64,000 nucleotides of DNA from Diabrotica undecimpunctata (GCF_040954645.1 NC_092806.1:108522731-108586730), one strand, 5' to 3'; shown: positions 48,640-60,370, counted from the stretch's first letter. The notes: generated from the sequence alone by a model not told the origin. A program made the numbers and translations.

Positions 48640-49085
48640 TTTGAGCTGGAAAAGGTCTCGTTTTCCCTTGCATAAATCGTTCATACATTTTTTTATTTGT
48701 TTTAAAATTACAATCTGTTACATCCCATCTTAAATACCCTTTCTAAGTGTTTTGCGAAAGCGTCTGCTTTTTCCTGATCTGTCTTTAACCATTTCAAATC
48801 TTCTATTCTGATAGGTAGAATCTGGTTCTGTGGTTGCTTCAGCTTATTTGTGGTCTTCCATAATGAGTAATGACTATCTGGGTTAGATGTCAGATTTTTT
48901 TGGTGATGTTTTAAATTGGCCTTGCTATGTTGTTTAAGTAGTTCTTTTATTTCTCCACAGATTCTGTGCAATTTGGTTTTGTCTTGAAGTGAACGAGTTT
49001 GATGCAATCTTTTACGAAGTTTTCGTTTTTCAACAATATTTTTGTTCTTATTATTGTTGGACAATCGTTATGGAGTCGATTTCGT
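48640..49085 (-). pseudogene. Jockey-type LINE fragment (endonuclease-RT linker)
   Basis: EKRKLRKRLHQTRSLQDKTK, ICGEIKELLKQHSKANLKHH, NPDSHYSLWKTTNKLKQPQ and DAFAKHLERVF are diagnostic of the Jockey linker. Open for 118 codons, 49064-48708. The remainder to 48640 is readable after a stop. Both ends abut other repeats. Confidence 0.78.
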
Positions 49086-49087
49086 TT

Positions 49088-49130
49088 ATCCCTCCGGTGT
49101 TCACGAAGCGGCACTCCGTGCCGCAATTTT
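49088..49130. repeat. GCGGCAC palindrome block like the piggyBac ends
   Basis: CCTCCGGTGTTCACGAA followed by the palindromic GCGGCACTCCGTGCCGC. The same arrangement occurs at the 5' end of the piggyBac relic (52325-52362) and, in altered form, at its 3' end (54567-54585). Confidence 0.55.
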
Positions 49131-49340
49131 AATATTTTAATAATTTTTACCAATATTCTTTCGTATACGCTACTGTCTATTTAGATATGTGCACGTGACT
49201 AAAGTATAATTTTACAATTTGAGAGAGTGAGTCATCGTTTAAAGGCCCAGAAATGCGGAAAGCCGTTTGGAAATCCAGTGACGTACACTTACTTTTATTT
49301 TAACGTTAATTATACTTTATTTTTCAAATATTAATGTTCG
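49131..49340. other. AT-rich spacer
   Basis: Nothing recognised. Confidence 0.5.
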
Positions 49341-49344
49341 AAAT

Positions 49345-49860
49345 AGGCCACAATATATTTATTTACAAGTTTTTACTGACGTTTCGATCTCTATATCCAA
49401 AGACCGCTTTCAAAGATATAAATGATAGTTATGTTGATTTTTATTATTAAAAACGGAATAGAGATCGAAACGTCAATGTATTAAACATGTAAATAGATAT
49501 ATTGTGGCTTATGTTCAACCTTCTCCCTAAAAATACAGAATGCCACAAACAAGCAGCTATAGAAAAATAAATATATTTGTCATTTGTATGTTTGAAAACG
49601 GTCTTTTTATAGAGATCGAAACGTCCGTAAATTAAACATTTGAATAAATATATTGTGGCTTATTCCCAACATTATTTCTAAAAATACAGAACGACAAGCG
49701 AAAAGCCATAGAAAATAAATAGTACTATCATTTGTATAATTGAAAACGGTCTCTGGATATCGAGATCGAAACGTCCGTAAATTAAACATTTAAATAAATA
49801 TTTTGTGGCTCATTCCCTACATTCCCCTAAAAATACAGAATGCCACAAACAAAAAGCTAT
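49345..49860. repeat. Repeat cluster: one inverted and three direct units with GAAACGTC
   Basis: Direct units contain GAGATCGAAACGTC...ATTGTGGCT with c positions at 49454, 49598 and 49747, so periods of about 144 and 149 bp. An inverted unit (49350-49440) faces them. Each unit has a 6-7 bp hairpin (GGTCTC/GAGATC) directly before GAAACGTC. This is the hammerhead layout, but CTGANGA is degraded to TTGAAAA, so they are relics at best. Confidence 0.7.
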
Positions 49861-50280
49861 AAAAAAGAAGTAATTTTGCAGAAAGTTTACTGATACCAAC
49901 CGGCTGTCGCGGAAGTTACGCTAAAACGTCTTTTGACGTGACCCGTCCTTAAAGAGTTACACAATGAAATTTTTTTTAAAACAAATTTTAAGACAGTTTC
50001 CACACCACCCCAGAGGTATGTCTTTTGGCGCGATACTTTTTTAAATGGGTGTTCGCCAAGAGCCATATTGTCTTATTAAATAAAATGAACAAAACACTTA
50101 AACAGTATAACACAAAACAAAATAAAATCCTATAAAACGAAATAAAATTCTATAAAAACCAAATAAAAATAATGTTTGATGTGTTTAAACACAAACACTG
50201 TACAAACTTACTATGTTCTTCTCGTTTTTTTTTTGTTTTTTGGTTTTTTTATGCTGATGTTCTTATTAAACTATTAGAAA
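49861..50280. other. AT-rich region, probable 3' flank of the 50.3 kb transposon
   Basis: Includes GGTGTTCGCCAAGAGCC (50047-50063). No inverted partner could be confirmed on the other side. Confidence 0.4.
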
Positions 50281-51573
50281 ATATTATTCGCTGTCTAAAC
50301 CTGAAGATGCAGTACTGCTATCGCTGTCATTATCTTCACCACCTGGTGTAATTATAACTGGCTCTAGTAAAACTTTGATATGAGTGTCAAGTACCCACAT
50401 ACGATGTTCTTCTTTAATTATGTGGCCTATACATTTAGCCCATTTCTCTGGAGTTACATGGAGGATTGCTTGAATCAAAAGTTTCTTAATTTCGTTTAAT
50501 TTGAACGTTTTGTTATTGCGTGCTACTTCTCCTTTCACTTGCGCCCAGATAAGTTCAATGGGATTAAGTTCGCAATGGTAAGGTGGTAGACGCAGAACTT
50601 TGACACCATAATCTTTTGCAGTTTCATCTACAGCATATTTAAGATATTCAATTTTCCTTAACCGTGCAATGTCAAGTAGCTAAATTATGAGCATTGATTC
50701 TTCGTATGCAATCCCCTTTTCTGTAAGCCATTCTTGAATCCTCCCTATCAATTTCTTTAATAATCACCTGTTTTTTTTCGACTCAAATTGAAGAAAATCA
50801 TCATCAACAAACCCTGTATCACTTCCTATATGGGTGACGATTAAACGCCGTCCCTTTCCTGATGGAGCTTTTAATCCTGTATATAAGCCTTCTATAAATG
50901 CTTCGCGTTTACTTTTGACATTTAAATCTTGCCAAACTTTTCCAACTGTATGACCTTTTCCAACCTTGGTTAATCCAGGTTTCATCCAAATAACATATTT
51001 TGCGTCCAGTGCTGCGAATTTTGCGTTTTTCTACTAAATATTTTCTTGTCCGCACAATAATTTTATTTTTTTCTAATAGCATACTTTTTCTGTTGAGTTT
51101 TACATATCAAAAGTTCAATTCACGCATGGTCCTGGTTAAGACTCTACGAGATATCTTGGGTAAGGAGTCATCGTTTTCGAGCTCTTGAGAAATATTTTCA
51201 GTGTTGGAATTTCACTCCGAAAATAAAATGAATGAATTTTTCGACGTATAATATTCATTGTCTCGTCATCCAAAACAATGCTTTTCCTACCTCTAGTTTT
51301 ACCTTTTTCTTGCTTTTTATTTTCCGATGTATTTTTAAGTACACGATAAATACAGCTAACGGATACTTTTGTTAAACTGCTACAAATGTCGACCGCTTGG
51401 CTAACATTTAATTCCATTTTTCTGCCGACAATTCCTTCATAAACGTTTCGTATTATTACCTTCTCTTCGGACATTAACATTTTCCGTCTCTTTTGCGACA
51501 TTTCATTTTTGGAATCAACATCAGAATTTTGCAGTCTTCTCTTGGAACAACTCGGATTTTCGTCCAACTCCAA
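50281..51573 (-). pseudogene. DDE transposase relic (arthropod HTH plus DDE_3-like family), internal deletion
   Basis: 51573-51136: Lys-rich HTH N-terminus (SQKRRKMLMSEEKVII, VSVSCIYRVLK, DDETMNIIRRKIHSF). Around 50990: YLDETWIN (first catalytic Asp) in a shifted frame. 50985-50764: GHTVGKVWQDLNVKSKREAF, GKGRRLIVTHIGSDTGFVDD. Then it jumps to IQEWLTEKGIAYEE, RLPPYHCELNPIELIWAQVK (catalytic Glu) and the C-terminus to 50284. The segment that should hold the second Asp (VMDNAPYHS) is deleted. The end is acidic (DNDSDSSTASSGLDSE). Confidence 0.8.
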
Positions 51574-52314
51574 TAAAACTCAAACCAAATAATCACAGAA
51601 TATAACTAAAAATTTACTATAAAACGACAAACTATAACACTCGTATTATCAATAACACGTTTTATCAATAACATAAACTTATCGCATAAAATACCCTACC
51701 CTCAGAAACGCCAATGTAATGAACTATTGTTGATGGGCACTCGCTCGACAAAAAGTATTTTTACGGTTTCTGTGGATCTGAATTAAAACGGAGTTCCGTC
51801 GCTAATTCCAAAGTTGCCAAACGATTGAAAAATATTGTTTTAAAATATCGATTTTTATTTTATAAATTTAAATATGTAACGAAACGGAACATATAAATAA
51901 AATTTATTTCATTACAATTTTGTGCTTAATTTTTACTATTGAAAAAATCAGGTTTTTTTGTAGTTTTATGACAGTAATAATCGCTGCGTGGAAGAATACA
52001 GGTTTTGTATGACCATAATTACTACTTGTGAACAAGAATTGGCTACACTGTACGACAACTTCTGGTCAAGTCTACTATAGAGAAGCACAAATAAATATAC
52101 TACTTTATATATTCTGTAATTTCCTATGAGGAAATGCAAATTGTAATTGAGAAAACAGGCAGTTTTCGAGGGCCGCTGTGTACATTTAAATTTGAGGATA
52201 TTCGGCGTTTAAACTATGATATCACTCTTCTAAATTGAGGGTTTCTACTATATATTTAAAATATTACCTGCTGATGTTGGATTTCCTGAAGTGTTGTATC
52301 AGCTTGATATTGAC
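51574..52314. other. AT-rich region
   Basis: No gene seen. Contains ATTTCCTATGAGGAAAT near 52120, a near-copy of a motif at 29340. Confidence 0.5.
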
Positions 52315-52437
52315 CATTAAAGTGGGAGTTGTTCAATAGCGGCATTCCGTACCGCAGCGTAGCTTGTTATGTAAGTAAAATTGGTTAATATAGTTTTTTA
52401 GCACTTAAATTAATTGATGTACTTTTTGTCATTTTAG

Positions 52438-52842
52438 AGATACAAAAAGGCCAATTAAGTATTTGACAGATATTGAGTTGCAAGAGATTGCGAAAAATCT
52501 GTCTGATTTTGACGAAGATATTGCTGATTTTAGTGATTCAGGTGGAGAACAAGAAATTATTGAAAATGATAATTACGACATCAAATCGGAACTAGCTGGT
52601 AGAGATGATTGATAACGATGATATATATCCGTTACAAGAGCCAAACGATGGTGATTATTAATTTTATATGGGCAAGGATAAAGAAACAATTTGGAAAAGT
52701 ACCCCAATAGTTTATGACAATAAAACCACAGCAAAAAATATTATGAAAGAAGTTCCTGGACCAAAAGGTAATGCAAAAAACGTATTGAATCCATTAGATT
52801 CGTTTCTTTTATTTATTACTCCAGCTATGATTGACAGTATTG

Positions 52843-52927
<85 letters not shown>

Positions 52928-52932
52928 TATAC

Positions 52933-53022
<90 letters not shown>

Positions 53023-54310
53023 AATATATCAACAACAGAAAATAACCTATCTTGCCAGAGAGACAGAAATTGCAAATTCACCTCTCGTAATGAAATAAAA
53101 GCTTTGTTTGGAATCTTATTTATTTTTGCATTAAAAAAAAAAGAAATCATGTAAACGTTCAAGAAATATGGGCACAGGAAGGATCCGGTATGATACGGGC
53201 CAGAGCTGCATTTTATTACAAAAGATTCCTCTTTCTCCTTCGTGTTTTTCGTTTCGATGATGTTGGAATACGCAAAGATCGTAAAAAAGATGATAAATTT
53301 GCTACTATTAGAAGTATATATACAGACTTTAGAGAAATACGTCACTATAGACTAAAGGCTTCACCCTTTTAGAGGACGATGTGGCTCTGTACAATACATG
53401 CCACAAAACCAAGCAAATATGGCATAAAACTCTATGCACTTTGTGATAGCAGGTCTTACTATACTTGGAACTTGGAGTTGTATTGTGGAATACAAAAATA
53501 CTGACCGTACAAATGTTCAAATAAACCATTCGATAGAGTACAGCGTTTAGTTTTTCCCATAAAAAACTCCAAAAGAAATATAAATATCGGTAATTATTAT
53601 ACTAATTATCCTTTAACTGATTATCTCATGCAAAATGGTCTGACAGTTATTGTCACCTTGAAGAAAAACAAAAAAGAACTTCCTCCCCAATTTCTTCCGA
53701 ATAAACTACGAGCTATTGGATCTTCAATATTCCGGTTCCAAGATAATATGTCCCTAGTTTCATATGTTCCTAAAAGAAATAAAGCTGTAGTATTTCTCTC
53801 TACTATGACCGATACAGACGAAATAGACAAATCATTACAGGAAAACTAGTGATGATTGTAGAATATAATAAAGAAAAAATTGCGTCGATACGGTTGACCA
53901 AAAATGTGCTTCCTATATGACACAAAGGATTACCAGAAAATGGCCATTAGCAATATTTTTTTGCATACAAGATTTAGCTGGAATAAATTCTGAAGTTATT
54001 TATAATTGCACTAAGCCAAATATGTGGCTACAAAGAAGGAGAAAATTCTTACTTGAATTAGGTTTCTCCCTGATGAGGTATCATTAGAAGACCGCGCGAA
54101 GGTACTAACACTTCCAAAAGATGTAAGAGAATTTCTGCTTTCTTTTTAAATTGCCAAAGAACCCACCAGCACGGTAAACCAAAGTCGAAGTGGACGGGGC
54201 CATATATGCAGTGCGCTTAAAAACAATAAAACAACCGTTTCCTATGACTCATGTCAACAATTTGTTTGCAAAAATCATAGTGAGAAAAAAATTCAGAGTA
54301 ATATGTGTTT
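52438..54310 (+). pseudogene. piggyBac transposase relic with (TA)n array inside
   Basis: In order: [55 protein letters not shown], [TA array 52844-53022], [26 protein letters not shown] (first Asp, followed by TAA), KYGIKLYALCDSRSYYTWN (second Asp), NINIGNYYTNYPL (usual MDN is IGN, third Asp lost), ELPPQFLPNKLRA, VSYVPKRNKAVVFLSTM, CVDTVDQKCASYMTQRITRK and remnants of the C-terminal Cys-rich finger (FVCKNHSEK). TTTTGTCATTTTAG before 52438 could be a splice acceptor. Confidence 0.88.
52844..53022. repeat. (TA)n microsatellite inside piggyBac coding sequence
   Basis: About 180 bp with three ACATATAT interruptions. It sits between transposase segments [10 protein letters not shown] and INNRKITYL, so it either expanded in place or entered with an insertion. 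Confidence 0.95.
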
Positions 54311-54629
54311 GTATCCTTCAATGGAGGAAGACTAATTTAATTATTTTGTATTTAGATATTTTTTATTGTAAACGTTTTATTTGTTTTGATATTTTTGTAA
54401 GGCTGACTATTCGTTTTTATATTTTGCGCCATTAAGTGAGTCGTTACATTATGTTAAAGTCATACAATAAATTGTTAAAAATAACGCTTTTCTTTTTTTG
54501 CGTCGTTTACAATTTTTTCTAACAAAGTTTTGATAATTTTTAACTTTTAATACCATTTTTTCTATGTGCGGCATTAGGTGCCGCAGTGTGTCTACTCATG
54601 TAAATGGCTGCCGGAGGTTAAAGTTAAAG

Positions 54630-54870
54630 TTATGTTTTGTAGATTCCCATGCAGCCTTGTGTATTTGTTTGGTTAATGTTTCTATTGCCATTTCTATTTT
54701 TAGTGGTTGTTTTTTTGGTGGGATTTTTAGGTCTATTTTTTCTTGTAGGATTTCTTTAAAAATTTTCCAGTCAGTTGCTTTATTTGTCTTGGAGGTAGAT
54801 ATTTTTTTGATGGATTTATCATGATTTCGCAGTGAATAATAAATGATCTGATGATAGGTGTGATCTGATC
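54630..54870 (-). pseudogene. Jockey endonuclease end fragment
   Basis: Minus strand: SKTNKATDWKIFKEILQEKI, DLKIPPKKQPLKIEMAIETL and TKQIHKAAWEST match the region after the Jockey endonuclease. One frame change near 54790. Confidence 0.65.
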
Positions 54871-55330
54871 AAGCTTCAGTGCTAAAAAGCTAGACTGAAT
54901 CCTACCTTGAGATTTTGTGTCCCTCTGGCTATCTAAATTTGTTTTTCAGAGCTATGCCAATATCTATCATTATATTACAATACCTTCAGTACTAACTTTC
55001 CTTAAACTTTATTTTTCTATTTTGTCTAAATTACTAACTGCAACAAAATGACAAGAATTCTTAATATTGAGATTCGAAAAGATTAGTGTGGATTGACCCT
55101 CGAAAGAGCTTAAACCAACGTTCAAATGAAGCCATCGGTTAAAATTAAATGAACTAATGTTCTTACAGTTTTACTTGTATTTTTTTGTTTCGTTTCTCTC
55201 GTTTATTTTGTAATCTTTAATGTTAAGTTATCGTAGAGTTTTTATAACATCTATAAAAAAAACCCTACAAATTGTTTTTGTAAGTATGAACCTTGTTGGT
55301 TTGTTTACTTATATTCTAAAATCTTTTTTA
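54871..55330. other. AT-rich region, 5' part of a hammerhead-bearing repeat
   Basis: No coding signal. The extent of the repeat that carries the 55.34 kb ribozyme is unknown. Confidence 0.4.
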
Positions 55331-55337
55331 TTTGTAG

Positions 55338-55379
55338 TGAACTGATGATGCTTTTAAAAATAAAAGCGAAACGTATTCG
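55338..55379 (+). ncRNA. Hammerhead ribozyme candidate
   Basis: TGAA (55338-55341), CTGATGA (55342-55348), one extra T, stem II GCTTTTA-AAAA-TAAAAGC (7 bp), GAAA (55368-55371), palindromic ACGT as stem III (55371-55374), A55375 as H17, then TTCG (55376-55379), which pairs with TGAA (one wobble). All core bases are present. The extra base between A9 and stem II is shared by the 45.9 and 60.3/61.2 kb motifs. Confidence 0.7.
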
Positions 55380-55492
55380 AATAAATCAATAAAGTAGTTG
55401 ACGACTTTTATTTGCCAATTATTGACCGATAAAACCTCTGCTATTCAACCATTGAATATATTCCAAATTTAATCAACGGTCGTATTTTTTAC

Positions 55493-55504
<12 letters not shown>

Positions 55505-55560
<56 letters not shown>
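55505..55560. repeat. (TA)n microsatellite
   Basis: About 56 bp, next to the left end of the 55.6 kb transposon. Confidence 0.97.
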
Positions 55561-55564
<4 letters not shown>

Positions 55565-55586
55565 ATATATCTATATATATATTATA

Positions 55587-55877
55587 CAGGGTGGCGCACC
55601 AAAACGAAACAGATGCATTTACTGGCAGATGATTCCTTTAAAAAAAAAACGCTTGGACCCGTCGATTTTGTTATCGAGGGAGAAACAAAATTGGCATAAA
55701 ATCACAATAACATTTGCAGCCCCCTAAGCGGGGGTGGCAACATCCCCAAAATCTTAAATGGAAAGGGGGGTCGAATGATCCATCATTTAAAAGGTCTTTC
55801 AACTCCCTTTACAATGATGTAAAATTCATGTACTTCAATTCAGTAGTTTTGGAGATTTATTGATTTAAAGTTTAAAT
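55587..55877 (+). repeat. Left terminal inverted repeat of the 55.6 kb transposon
   Basis: Pairs with 57251-57547; contains a G-run pair AGCGGGGGTGG and AAAGGGGGGTCGA also present inverted on the right. Confidence 0.88.
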
Positions 55878-55945
55878 ACATCATCGTACGAGGAGATCAA
55901 TACATAGCAGCAAAGTTGTTAAAAAATAAAGAATGAACTGACCTG

Positions 55946-56720
55946 TCAGCCGAGTAAATGTTGAAAATGACCACCATTACTTTTCATGCAATAATAAAGA
56001 TTTTGCTGAAAACGTTGCCGGACATTTTGCAATATTTGAGGAGTAATTTGATGGCACTCATTCACAATTCTTTGTCGTAAATCTTCTAAGGATGTTGGCT
56101 GAGTAGCATAGATTTTGCTTTTTAAGTAACCCCACAAAAAGAAATCCAAAGGTGATAAATCTGGCGATCTTGGGGGCCATTCAACGGCATCTCTTCTACC
56201 AATCCATTGACCTGGAAAGGTCTGATCTAAATAATGCCGAACTCTTAATGCGTAATGTGGTAGGGCACCATCCTGTTGGAACATTAACATATTCTCAACG
56301 TATCGACCATGATTCTGATTTTGAATTATATCTGTTAGCGCAGGATCTATGGCATTTTGCAGTAATTCCAAATACATTTCACCAGTCAAATTTCCAGGTA
56401 CGAAAAAAGGACTAACCAAATGATCGCAAAAAATTCCAGCCCAAACATTTAATTTTTGTGGCTGCTGTGTGTGTATCTCATGGTAAATTCTGAGATTTGA
56501 GTCCGGCCAATATCGACAATTATGACGATTTACTTCGCCATTTAAAAAAAAGGAACATTCGTTGGAAAAGCAAATATTAAATAAAAATTGTTCATCGTTT
56601 GTAATTCGTTCACTCATAACTTCACAAAATTCTAATCGCTTATCAAAATCGTCTTTGTTCAGTTCTTGTACAAGGTGAATTTTATACGGATGAAAATTAT
56701 GGGCCTTTAGAATCCGTTGG
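55946..56720 (-). pseudogene. Transposase catalytic domain of the 55.6 kb transposon
   Basis: The frame is open from about 56715 (QRILKAHNFHPYKIHLVQEL) to the stop at 55946; the ATG at 56617 is internal. Motifs: ICFSNECSFFLNGEVNRHN, where the first catalytic Asp of FSDE is Asn (AAC); LNVWAGIFCDHLVSPFFVP; MLMFQQDGALPHYALRV (second Asp); WPPRSPDLSPLDFFLWGYLK (third Asp); and a C-terminal SNGGHFQHLL. Apart from the Asp-to-Asn change the domain is clean. Confidence 0.88.
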
Positions 56721-56969
56721 ATCTACAATAACTTGCCCTAAAACCCCCACTTCTGTTGCTTCGTGCCTTATAGAATTTTCAATATTACGTTTTTTATTGG
56801 CGACTGATCCAGTTTCCCGAAATTTAGCTACAAGTTCTAGAACATATTTTCGGTGCACATTATTGTTCTCATGTCGCTCATTAAAAATTTGTGCTGTTCT
56901 ATTAGCGCACTGATTATTTCCGAAAAATAGTTCAATAATTTCAACCCTTTCTGCCGTGAAATATACCAT
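56697..56969 (-). pseudogene. Transposase N-terminal HTH region of the 55.6 kb transposon
   Basis: ATG at 56969: MVYFTAERVEIIELFFGNN, then RTAQIFNERH and YVLELVAKFRETGSVANKKR, a helix-turn-helix region of this transposase family. The frame leaves homology after about residue 75 and overlaps the catalytic frame, so one indel near 56720-56740 separates them. Confidence 0.82.
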
Positions 56970-57250
56970 GGTTAATTTATGTATAAAGCAATAAATGATA
57001 TTTTAACAACAAAGATTGGTCAAATCAATCGCAAACTAATGTACTATTTCCTATTTAAAATAAGTACGTGGCATTCTCTACTTATCTTTCTTCAAGAAAC
57101 AACTTTTTTTGTCACAAAGGACACTTCAATTGCTATTTTTATTATTAATAAACCATGGGCGTAGTAAATAAAAGCATTTACTTATCAATAAAATGCTTTT
57201 ACTCAAATTTCTTCTGAAAGAAGTACAAACTAATTTGATGTACCTATTGA

Positions 57251-57547
57251 AGTCTACTTTAAACTTTAAATAAATAAATCTCCAAAACTACTGAATTGAA
57301 TACATGAATTTTACATCATTATAAAGGGAGTTGAAAGACCTTTCAAATAATTGATCATTCGACCCCCCTTTTCATTTAAGATTTTAGGGATGATGCCACC
57401 CCCGCTTAAGGGGCTGCAAATGTTAAAGTGATTTTATGCCAATTTTGTGCCCCCCTCGAAAACAAAATCGACGGGTCCGAGCATTTTTTCAAAAAAGAAA
57501 TCATCTGCCAGTAAATGCCTCTGTTTCGTTTTCGGTGCGCCACACTG
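57251..57547 (-). repeat. Right terminal inverted repeat of the 55.6 kb transposon
   Basis: Inverted copy of 55587-55877 with scattered substitutions and small indels. Confidence 0.88.
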
Positions 57548-57550
57548 TAC

Positions 57551-57564
57551 ATATATATATATAC

Positions 57565-57657
<93 letters not shown>
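57551..57657. repeat. (TA)n microsatellite
   Basis: Immediately right of the transposon end. Confidence 0.96.
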
Positions 57658-58605
<948 letters not shown>

Positions 58606-58778
58606 GATTTCTTAATTTTTTAGTTTTACTGATTTTTTTTTGCAATTTGTTGGCTTTAAGGCTTGCATTTATTTTTTGTATAAGAGATTGAGAAATTACG
58701 GTCACAAAAACATTAAGTTTTGTTAGTAAAACCATTTATTTTTTTCGCAAAATTTTTTTTAACATAATATGACTAATT

Positions 58779-59874
58779 TTAATATTTAGCGATGCCACCC
58801 TTTGCTGCAATTACAGCTTCTACGCGTCGGGGCATGCTCTGAATACAAACTCCTGCGTTGTGTTTTAAGTTAGGGTTATGATGCCATTCTCTAATAAGAG
58901 CTTCAATCAACTGCCGCTTCGTGGTGATAACATCTTTGGCGATCTCCCGTTTGGTTAACTCCCACATGCTCTCTATAGGGTTCATGTCAGGTGAGTTTCC
59001 CGGCCAGGGCAGAACTGCAATATTTTCTTTGATCAGATATGAAGTTACACTCCTGGCTTTGTGGCACGGTGCAGAATCGTGCATAAAAATGTAATTTTTT
59101 TCACCAGGAAACCATTCTTTGAGCTGGGGCAGTAGCCGAGTTTCAAGTACTCGCTTATACTGGTCCTGTCTCATTGTCCCTTCCACGATGTATAAGCGTC
59201 CCATACCCTTTGCCGAGATTACAGACCACACCATGACACTCACCGGATGTTTAACTCTCTCCACAATGCAATGTGGATGGAACTGCTCCCCAGGACGTCG
59301 TCGGACAAACGCACTTTTATCCACCAAAATCTGAAATGTTGATTCGTCGGAGAAGCATACCTGTAAAAATGATAATATTCGCTGTTCACAAACTTCATTC
59401 GTTAAAAAAAGTCATACTTACTCGACTCCAGTCTTCAACAGTCATACTTCGGTGTTCTTTGGCCCATTGGAGTCTCTTTCTCTTCATGGCTTCGGTGAGC
59501 CGTGGTTTTTTCATAGGCCGGCGACCTAGCAGATTCTCTTCGGCCAGTCGTCGTCGTACTGTCCTTCTGGAAACATTAATTCCTTCATCATTAATCATCG
59601 TAGTCAGATGTGTCAAACTCTTTTTACGATTTTGGAGACAAATATCCCTAATTTTACGATCAGTACGAGGAGTAGTAATCCTTTTCCTGCCACATTTTCC
59701 AACACGGCCCGGTTCCAATGCCTCGTTTGAATTCATTTTTATTTTTGTTCGATTAACTACAGACTTTGAAACACCTGCAGTAGTTGCTATAACTCTCTGG
59801 GAAAGCCTCGAGTGCAGTAATAATGTTTTTATTTCTCTAATTTTCCCTGGAGACAAGTCTGCAATTTTGCCCAT
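58779..59874 (-). CDS. Tc1-like DD34E transposase, 344 aa, one 61-bp intron
   Basis: Exon 1 is 59874-59422 (151 codons): two HTH domains (VIATTAGVSKSVVNRTKIK; INVSRRTVRRRLAEENL). Exon 2 is 59360-58779 (193 codons plus stop): VCFSDESTF with Asp156, FMHDSAPCHKARS with Asp246, SPDMNPIESMWELTKRE with Glu281. Exactly 34 residues lie between the second Asp and the Glu. The exons join in phase 0 as EDWSR-VCFSDE, the normal sequence context for the family. Length matches active Tc1 transposases. No lesion was found by eye. Confidence 0.9.
59361..59421 (-). other. Intron of the Tc1-like transposase gene
   Basis: Minus strand begins GTAAGTATG and ends TTTTTACAG, ideal splice signals. Without splicing the frame meets a stop 9 codons into the intron. 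Removing it restores the conserved junction around the first catalytic Asp. Confidence 0.85.
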
Positions 59875-60261
59875 GCTAAAAAAATAATTTTGAATTTAAA
59901 CAATCTTTTTAAATAAACTCGTGTCATTAAATGTAGCAAAAATTACTAAATAACAAATATTACTTATCTGTTAAATATATCTGACACGAAAACCGACCAA
60001 AAACAATTTAAAACGATTTGCAAATATTTTTAAACCTCACTGCGGTGACAGCCGATGACCAACTGAGATGCAACAATAATTATTATTTTATAGATAAGCA
60101 GTCTGCCAGTGTTGCCGCTTATCAAAAATTTTAATAGTTATACCAGAAGAATTACCAAGTAAAATACAGATATGAACACCAATTTTTTTGGTCAAAAAAA
60201 TAATTTTAAGTAGAAAATACAAAAATATATGCAGTGTCCCTAATAATTTGGCCACCCACTG
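59875..60261 (-). other. 5' region and right terminus of the Tc1-like element
   Basis: Non-coding; transcription of the transposase would start here. The terminal repeat occupies the last part (to 60261). Confidence 0.6.
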
Positions 60262-60331
60262 TATATAAAATAAAGTTTTATTTTGGGGTTGCAGTCATTA
60301 ATAGGGCAGGAAAGTGAAACTCTTTGTTCTT

Positions 60332-60370
60332 TATCTAGCTTTCGCAAAATTTATTTGCTTCTTCAGGATA
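60332..60370 (-). ncRNA. Hammerhead ribozyme candidate, left arm
   Basis: Minus strand: TATC (60370-60367), CTGAAGA (60366-60360; position 7 is free to vary), one extra A, stem II GCAAA/TTTGC with AT-rich loop, GAAA (60343-60340), palindrome AGCT as stem III, A60336 as H17, GATA (60335-60332) pairing perfectly with TATC. All invariant bases are present. Confidence 0.7.

Larger units (their letters stand above)
52315..54615 (+). mobile_element. piggyBac-like transposon relic
   Basis: TTAA occurs at 52316 and near 54612 outside the GCGGCA-type palindromes at 52348 and 54569, consistent with a TTAA-targeting piggyBac element. Exact termini were not proven, as the outermost 10 bp do not match each other well. 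The body encodes a broken piggyBac transposase. Confidence 0.65.
55587..57547 (-). mobile_element. IS630/Tc1/mariner-type transposon with about 290-bp inverted repeats, both ends present
   Basis: Left end TA-CAGGGTGGCGCACC (from 55587) and right end, inverted, TA-CAGTGTGGCGCACC (to 57547). The left repeat 55587-55877 pairs with 57251-57547 over nearly its whole length (shared words: GCATTTACTGGCAGATGATT, GACCCGTCGATTTTGTT, TTGGAGATTTAT). Both ends are flanked by TA. The transposase is on the minus strand and has one frame change and a catalytic change. Confidence 0.9.

Noticed and set aside
49440..49860. Possible CRISPR-like direct repeats
   Set aside because: Units are 144-149 bp, diverged, with one inverted copy, in eukaryotic TE-rich DNA; these are dispersed-repeat remnants.
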